Assembly (NCBI RefSeq): GCF_024256385.1
Contig: NZ_JAMLFW010000001.1
Span: forward strand, 1,922,001-1,986,000
Source: Anatilimnocola floriformis
GTDB lineage: Bacteria > Planctomycetota > Planctomycetia > Pirellulales > Pirellulaceae
Direction: 5' to 3'
Length of the DNA: 64,000 bases
Positions within the stretch are counted from its first letter, which is position 1. Each line of letters starts with the position of its first letter. Under the pieces are notes generated by a model. It was given only the letters and a program-made list of their open reading frames with translations, made no database searches and had not been told where the DNA came from. A program made the translations under genes and the position numbers. This document shows positions 60,001 to 64,000 of the stretch, in pieces.

Positions 60001-62498
60001 CAGACATTCAAGCCTTCTGCGAGTGGCTGGGCAAACGCGATTCCGCCAATTACCGAGTCGCCTACGTATCGGAATGGGAATTCGCGACTCGTGCCGGAGG
60101 TGCCGGCGAGCAAGGTTACGAGCGCAACGGCGAAGATTGGTTGCAGTACGAAGTGCTCTCCAGCATCGACGGCAAACTCAAACTCCCGCAGTTCGTTGGC
60201 TCCAAGAAAGCCAATCCATTCGGCCTATACGACATGATCGGCAACGTTCACGAGTACTGTCTTGCCAGTGGAGCGGGCAATCATCTTTACCGCTTCGACG
60301 TGCGAGGTATGTCTCACGGCAATACGACTGAGGAGAATGGGTTTCCCAATATCGGCAAATCCTGGGGCGCGCCGCATATCAATAAGAACGTCGGGTTCCG
60401 TGTGGTGCGAACCGAGAAGCAGTTGCCGTCGCCTCTCACGCAACCTTTGCTCATTCGCCGCGGACAACCACTCAGTCCGCATGCTTCCGTTTCGCGTCCA
60501 GCGAAAATTACCGGCCTGCGAAGTTGGTCGGTCGAACCGAAGTTGCTCACCGATGGCCCTCTTTCGGTTGCCATCAATCAAGATAACCAGGTCGCGACGT
60601 CCGGATACGAAGTCGATGGGGCGACCCGACTTTGGGGGAGAAGGGGCGAGGTGAAAGAGTTGCTACTCGGAAGCGATACCTACAAGACACGCTCCGCATG
60701 GTCGCCCGATAAAAAATGGTTGGCAGTGGCCGGCTTCAACGGATCGCTCGATCTCTGGGGAGGCGCGAAACGCCAGCGGATTCAAGCCATTCCGCCAACC
60801 ATAAAGCAATTCGACGGTTGCAGCGGAATCATGTGGTCACCGGATAGTGAATCCATCGCACTCTGTGGAGAAGTTAGCTCGCATTTCCGAGTTTTTTCAC
60901 TCCGGACCATGCAGACCCGAGTGATCCCGGGCCCAGAGCCTTTCTATTTTTCCTGGTCAAACGACGGAAGCATGCTGGCAGCAACGCACTTCTATGGCGG
61001 CGTCGATATTTATCGCACTAGCGATTGGCAGGTGATCAAAAGCTTGCCAATTAAACTGCCGCGCGACGTCAAATTCGGCGGCTCGATCGACGCTCCGATT
61101 CTGGCAGTCTCCGCTGACGATTTCACGCGTGTCTCCTTGTGGAATGCAAAGACCTGGGAGCCGTTACCAGCGTTAGAAAGGCCAACCGAATATGTGGAGG
61201 CTCTAGCTTGGTCACCTGATGGGACGAAATTGGCAGGGGGTTATGAGGAACTAGTGGTATGGAACGTCGAATCGGGCAAGCTTCTCTGGTCGAAGGGAAC
61301 CAGTTCCAGACACGGACTCGCCTGGACTCCCGAGGGAAAGCAGGTCATCACTGCCTCACAGAGCGTACCGCGATACTTTGACGCCGAGAGTGGCACCGAG
61401 ATTCCTGGCGCGCCGCTGACGAGCCTGCCACTTCATTCGCACAAATACCGACCGTTCAAATCGACGCCCGATTTGGCTCGCATCCTTCTGCAACCCGATC
61501 CAGATCGCGCCGCGCTGCAATGGTGGGATGCGCGGCAAGGTGTTTTGCTACGAGAGTTCACAGGATTTCAACGACCGTTTAGTATTTCGCCTGACGGCAA
61601 GCAAGTTGCGCTGACGGGTGGTGCGGAGGCCAAAGGAAGCGTCTTGTTCTTTGTTCCGGACAAGCCCGAGCCGCAATTGAACACTCTCATCGTTGATCCG
61701 AGCAGCGAGATCACAAACATTGCCTGGTCGCCCGACGGCAAGCTCGTCGCAGCGGCGGGTCAGAAGACGATCAAACTTTGGGATGTTGCTGCGCAAAAGA
61801 TTAGGGGGGAGATCACTGCGTCCGAAGTGGTGAAAGAGTTGATTTGGACCGCGGAGGCAAAGCAATTGGCCTTTTTCGGCGAATCGAAAGTCGAAATGCT
61901 GGACGTGGCCTCACTTCAACGAAAAATCGTCTATCGAGCCGCGGGAAAAGAAGGGATTTGGCGCTTGCTGTTATGTCCAGGCGAGGACCGATTCGCCGTT
62001 GGTGAAAGCAACGACAATGTCTATCTAGTAGATGGTGCGAACCCGGAAAGTGCGTCCCTACTCCCAGTTGCCCGCGACTGGGTGGTTCAGAATTGGACTC
62101 GCGATGGTTCAGGCGTCATTTGGAATCATCGATCGATGCCTGGCGTTTCCCAAATCTATAACGTCACTCCGCGCACTGTCTCGCCCAATCCCGCATTCCC
62201 TGTCGCTCAAAGCCAATACGGCTCGAAGGCGGTCTGGATGGAGCCGCATCCCCGCCTTACTTTCGCCGACGACGCGAAGAAACATGCCACCGGCGTGATC
62301 CTGCCTCTCGTCGCGAAGGATCACTGGCTCGTGCTCGGCCCGACTGGCCATTACCGTGGGACGTCGGGCGTGGAGGACCATATTGTGTATGTGGCTCAGA
62401 CTGAAGAGGGCGAGTATCTTACGCTCGCGCCGTCCGAGTTTCAGAAACGGTTCGGTTGGCAGAATGATCCGGCCCAAGCCTGGCACACTGAGCCTTAG
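57057..62498 (+). CDS. Giant Ser/Thr kinase with LRR-like, FGE-sulfatase-like and WD40 domains (kinase 2)
   Basis: 1813 aa from a TTG at 57057 with CTGGAGAC upstream. The N-terminal module (FARAMIASGLSSADEIKALW) is followed by a PknB-type kinase (GAGGMGQVFKAQHRHLERFC, IHRDIKPANLLLDKKG, MGTVDYMAPEQAFEPE). One membrane segment lies near 440-465 (ALASGGVGCLLLLAFAFWFI). Next come a leucine-rich-repeat-like stretch (IELINLGLDDQLLANLSSCT) and an FGE-like domain (NDLGMKFRLIPPGEFESHSE, EVTYGQFAKFVEETHYKTEA, VSEWEFATRAGG, DMIGNVHEYCL). WD40 repeats end it (LAWSPDGTKLAGGYEELVVW; IAWSPDGKLVAAAGQKTIKL). Several modules are shared with kinase 1 at 3.7 kb. The C-terminal half should be outside the membrane. 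No partner is known. Confidence 0.93.
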   Translation: MKVDEFARAMIASGLSSADEIKALWAALPAGTRPRDGQAMAQLLVERGLLTSFQSQELLSGKPGPLVLGDYILLAKIGAGGMGQVFKAQHRHLERFCAIKLLPTALTADEAAVKRFQREVKAAARLSHPNIVQTYDAGVQRGNWYLVMELVEGRDLSAAVASGPLPVDRAIDYVRQAGRGLAYAHAEGIIHRDIKPANLLLDKKGTIKILDMGLARIDSAAPDGLTQSGQVMGTVDYMAPEQAFEPELVDGRVDIYSLGCTLYRLLTGGNLYGGDTMLQKLVAHQSKPIPSLLAHIAGRTLPANFTPSLDAIFQKMVAKKPADRYRTLIEVDIALAGLEFSQSPASSATNIDAPTSLFTNPAKAATPVTTLTPPESIERTDQDVSPIVTLSQPLVETEPVSERSIQIAFGHTPPPDVVTSPAGDLPWWRSPWALASGGVGCLLLLAFAFWFIIRDKDGNEVARVKVPAGGTIERQVDPSDKRPGPADPATPKPAETMPEELSPDYAAERKAAEWVLSVNGKVAFEDASGKVIRKVSESSTTLPVEDFAISAIELINLGLDDQLLANLSSCTRIKSADIRGNRFTSIGLQNLSKCRRLNYLSVANNPIGAGFGKLLQNWPHIEAVFTASRSIDDAAMEGMPILPRLWVLSLEGSSLSDDGFASVLRCCPRLGVIDIQSTKFGWKGLKSAPTLWKVGCSGSRLTRESVQTLLELPSLATLYIVPDWTDGAIAELLPLKSRLKLLVLNSDKNFPGLSEDALLSVAQLTSLQEFLYLGPKGVCTDKALQSLAKLPDLRRLEIEGPANSEVTTEVVTEFRRQRPDVRFNWHPTQGARDFPALVAWPEGPDGGVAPWDLPTGAPPPAIIPFTPEQAKQYQEAWATYLKKPIEIENDLGMKFRLIPPGEFESHSENADSLYRISDPIYYGTTEVTYGQFAKFVEETHYKTEAEIYRNGQNATFELDSNANWKSAFETDPRRPVTHVQPADIQAFCEWLGKRDSANYRVAYVSEWEFATRAGGAGEQGYERNGEDWLQYEVLSSIDGKLKLPQFVGSKKANPFGLYDMIGNVHEYCLASGAGNHLYRFDVRGMSHGNTTEENGFPNIGKSWGAPHINKNVGFRVVRTEKQLPSPLTQPLLIRRGQPLSPHASVSRPAKITGLRSWSVEPKLLTDGPLSVAINQDNQVATSGYEVDGATRLWGRRGEVKELLLGSDTYKTRSAWSPDKKWLAVAGFNGSLDLWGGAKRQRIQAIPPTIKQFDGCSGIMWSPDSESIALCGEVSSHFRVFSLRTMQTRVIPGPEPFYFSWSNDGSMLAATHFYGGVDIYRTSDWQVIKSLPIKLPRDVKFGGSIDAPILAVSADDFTRVSLWNAKTWEPLPALERPTEYVEALAWSPDGTKLAGGYEELVVWNVESGKLLWSKGTSSRHGLAWTPEGKQVITASQSVPRYFDAESGTEIPGAPLTSLPLHSHKYRPFKSTPDLARILLQPDPDRAALQWWDARQGVLLREFTGFQRPFSISPDGKQVALTGGAEAKGSVLFFVPDKPEPQLNTLIVDPSSEITNIAWSPDGKLVAAAGQKTIKLWDVAAQKIRGEITASEVVKELIWTAEAKQLAFFGESKVEMLDVASLQRKIVYRAAGKEGIWRLLLCPGEDRFAVGESNDNVYLVDGANPESASLLPVARDWVVQNWTRDGSGVIWNHRSMPGVSQIYNVTPRTVSPNPAFPVAQSQYGSKAVWMEPHPRLTFADDAKKHATGVILPLVAKDHWLVLGPTGHYRGTSGVEDHIVYVAQTEEGEYLTLAPSEFQKRFGWQNDPAQAWHTEP

Positions 62499-62539
62499 CG
62501 TGACCGTTTCGCCAAAATGCAGCGGGACCGAGAGTCGAA

Positions 62540-62878
62540 ATTCCGGCAGCTGTAGACCAGGCACTCCGCTCGAAGCGTGTAAAGGTGAAGAAGAACGTCG
62601 AACGGTTCGTGCAGTCAATTCAGCAGGAGTGTCTGGACCGGTTCGTTGTGTTCGGGAGCGGGCACATGGACGCGATCTTCTCGGAGTACATGCAGCACTA
62701 CCACACGGTGAGACCGCATCAGGGCGAGGGGATCGCAAACGAGTTGCTGAATCGGAAGAAGAAGCGAGGACGGCCGAGAAAGATTGCTTCGCTCGGTGAG
62801 GTTGTGCCGCTGAACGAGATTCGATGTTCGGAGCGGCCGGGTGGGTTGTTGAAAAGTTATTGGAGGAAAGCGGGGTAG
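62540..62878 (+). pseudogene. Rve transposase fragment (internal deletion)
   Basis: VDQALRSKRVKVKKN is followed directly by VERFVQSIQQECLDRFVVFG, skipping the ten residues (EFLAPNTNAF) that lie between them in the intact copy; the N-terminal half is absent. The C-terminus up to GLLKSYWRKAG is intact. The first catalytic Asp is missing, so it is inactive. The fragment sits just after the kinase 2 stop at 62498. Confidence 0.85.
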
Positions 62879-62892
62879 ATCATCCCACTGTT

Positions 62893-62958
62893 GAAGCTCT
62901 CCCACTAACCTGGCCCTCTTCTTGGCCGATTTTTTGGCACGCGACTTATGCTGTTGAC
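62893..62958 (+). repeat. Transposase-element tail repeat, copy 3
   Basis: CTCTCCCACTAACCTGGCCC and GGCCGATTTTTTGGCACGCG match copies 1 and 2, at the expected distance after the transposase fragment's stop. 62959-63164 shows no gene I can support. Confidence 0.6.
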
Positions 62959-63164
62959 CTGAAGTTCAGCGTGCTGTGGACACAGCGCAGTCTCGACAAA
63001 CTTGCTTCGGTCACAGACCGCGAAAAACTTATCGAGGCGTCGTTCCAAGTCCGACAGCGACACCGATTCCACCGATTCTCGCTGGCAATCAGACGCACCA
63101 ATTCTTTGGTCCATACCGCATCTCCCAGTGCATGGTCGCCCCTTTTGAAACCATCACTTCGACC

Positions 63165-64000
63165 TTAGAAAATCTGTTCGCCACTCGCCTTGTCGGTGTA
63201 CGTATCCTTGGGCAGGCCCGCTGCGGCGACCTGCTTTGCGAAGAACGCGTCATCGCCAGCACCACCGAGGAGCACATCCACCGCGTTGTCGTGAATGACG
63301 TTCGTGCCGTCGAGACGCGACGAGCCGTTGAGACCGCCCGGCGTACCCGTGAGGTGAGCGACGCGATCGGCGTAGCTGGCCGCGGAAGCCCATTCGGCGA
63401 GGATCAGCGCGAGCGCTGCGGCGTTCGTGTCGTACACCGTCTTGCCGGAAATCAGCAAATCGCCGTTGGTATTGCCGGTCAACTTGTCGAGGCCTTCGCC
63501 GCCGACCAGCACCGTGCGACCAGCGCCGCTCTTCAGCGTGTCATTCCCCAAGCCGCCGAGCAGCAGCGACGGACCAGCGCCGCCGTTGATCGTATCGTTC
63601 CCCGCGGCGCCGTCGACCTTGAGTTCACCAGTGAACGTCGTTGCCGTTACTGTGTTATTTCCAACGCCATCGGTGATGTCCGCGGCTTCGATGCTCGCGA
63701 GCGTCACGTTACCGCGGCCCGTGTGCGTGAGCAACGTATTAGTCAGCGTCGTCGTCGCGACGTTGTCGAATACCACGAGCTTGTCGGTGCCACCGCCGCC
63801 GGTCAGCGTGGCCGTCTTCGTCCAGCCCGAGATGTCGAACGTGTTGTTGCTCGCGCCGCCAGTGAGCAGGGCGTTTTCCATCGTCGAATGGGCGATCATT
63901 GGCAACGCGCCGCGAATAAACAGCGTGTCGCTGAGCGAGTAGTTCACGTCGTTGCCGGCAATGATCGTATCGGTACCGCCGCCACCGGCGAGCACCAGCG
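63165..64000 (-). CDS. RTX-like calcium-binding-repeat protein, C-terminal part (runs off right edge)
   Basis: At least 277 residues of glycine/aspartate-rich repeats: LAGGGGTDTIIAGNDVNYSL, TGGGGTDKLVVF, DGAAGNDTINGGAGPSLLLG and LGGLGNDTLKSGAGRTVLVG, the GGxGxDxx pattern that binds calcium in secreted proteins. The C-terminus (LLGGAGDDAFFAKQVAAAGL) ends with a short tail, KASGEQIF. The start lies beyond the window. Large planctomycete surface or secreted proteins often carry such repeats. Export route and function cannot be seen here. Confidence 0.85.
   Translation of the reverse strand, partial: LVLAGGGGTDTIIAGNDVNYSLSDTLFIRGALPMIAHSTMENALLTGGASNNTFDISGWTKTATLTGGGGTDKLVVFDNVATTTLTNTLLTHTGRGNVTLASIEAADITDGVGNNTVTATTFTGELKVDGAAGNDTINGGAGPSLLLGGLGNDTLKSGAGRTVLVGGEGLDKLTGNTNGDLLISGKTVYDTNAAALALILAEWASAASYADRVAHLTGTPGGLNGSSRLDGTNVIHDNAVDVLLGGAGDDAFFAKQVAAAGLPKDTYTDKASGEQIF

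Noticed and set aside
63427-63942. Plus-strand Pro/Ser/Val-rich reading frame opposite the RTX-like gene
   Set aside because: It is the antisense shadow of the Gly/Asp-rich repeats.
1-64000. CRISPR array or cas genes
   Set aside because: No regularly spaced short repeats and no Cas-like proteins were seen on either strand.
1-64000. rRNA operon or complete tRNA genes
   Set aside because: No conserved rRNA segments and no cloverleaf with both acceptor strands were found by eye.

Overview
Organism. The window looks like a planctomycete chromosome, probably order Pirellulales. The evidence is two giant Ser/Thr kinases fused to formylglycine-generating-enzyme (FGE)-like domains, a Ser/Thr kinase fused to response-regulator receivers, a calcium-binding-repeat protein, DUF1257/DUF2997 small proteins, and many short planctomycete-type hypothetical proteins. 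The genus cannot be named from the sequence. The region is strongly accessory: IS30 and rve-type transposase copies and fragments, a large serine recombinase, frameshifted genes and chimeric gene junctions. || Layout. 1-1.6 kb: frameshifted dynamin-like GTPase running off the left edge. 2-7.2 kb: pseudogene remnants, an intact IS30-family element, kinase-FGE protein 1, then debris (a jetA fragment and an IS30 fragment). 7.9-17.6 kb: an integrative-element-like block of small coupled genes (DUF1257, DUF2997, a Ycf46-like protein without its AAA core, a putative DNA-clamp-like protein, a membrane peptide, a helix-turn-helix protein) ending in a large serine recombinase with a strong terminator. 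17.8-28.0 kb: an island flanked by a 15-bp direct repeat that resembles a tRNA 3' end. It carries a decayed IS30 copy and a minus-strand operon: S8-peptidase fragment, sigma-like factor, small unknown protein, HExxH/UvrD-helicase/nuclease-like fusion, multi-ubiquitin-domain protein, E2/E1 (ThiF) fusion, DUF6527 zinc protein. || 28-46.4 kb: a defence island. A four-gene Wadjet-type SMC plasmid-defence operon (jetABCD, plus strand) converges on a three-gene TerB / BrxD-type ATPase / Lhr-like helicase operon (minus strand) matching the Shango architecture. Divergent from that is a 537-aa protein with a PD-(D/E)xK-like C-terminus. 46.7-48.8 kb: a frameshifted alpha/beta hydrolase and a junction where a cheB 5' fragment is fused to a glycoside hydrolase 3' fragment. 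48.9-55.3 kb: a minus-strand chemosensory operon (kinase-receiver-receiver, CheA, CheW, soluble PAS-PAS methyl-accepting protein, truncated CheB). 55.5-63 kb: an rve-type transposase element, kinase-LRR-FGE-WD40 protein 2 and another transposase fragment. 63.2-64 kb: the C-terminus of an RTX-like repeat protein running off the right edge. || How the genes work together. The most notable unit is the ubiquitin-like operon (19.3-27.0 kb). Genes overlap or nearly touch, so a sigma-like regulator, a protease-helicase-nuclease-like fusion and a complete ubiquitin-like conjugation cassette appear to be made together. Wadjet and the TerB operon are each intact and convergent, giving two independent anti-plasmid/anti-phage modules in 15 kb. 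The 7.9-17.6 kb block supplies the most obvious integration enzyme; the transposase copies explain much of the rearrangement.
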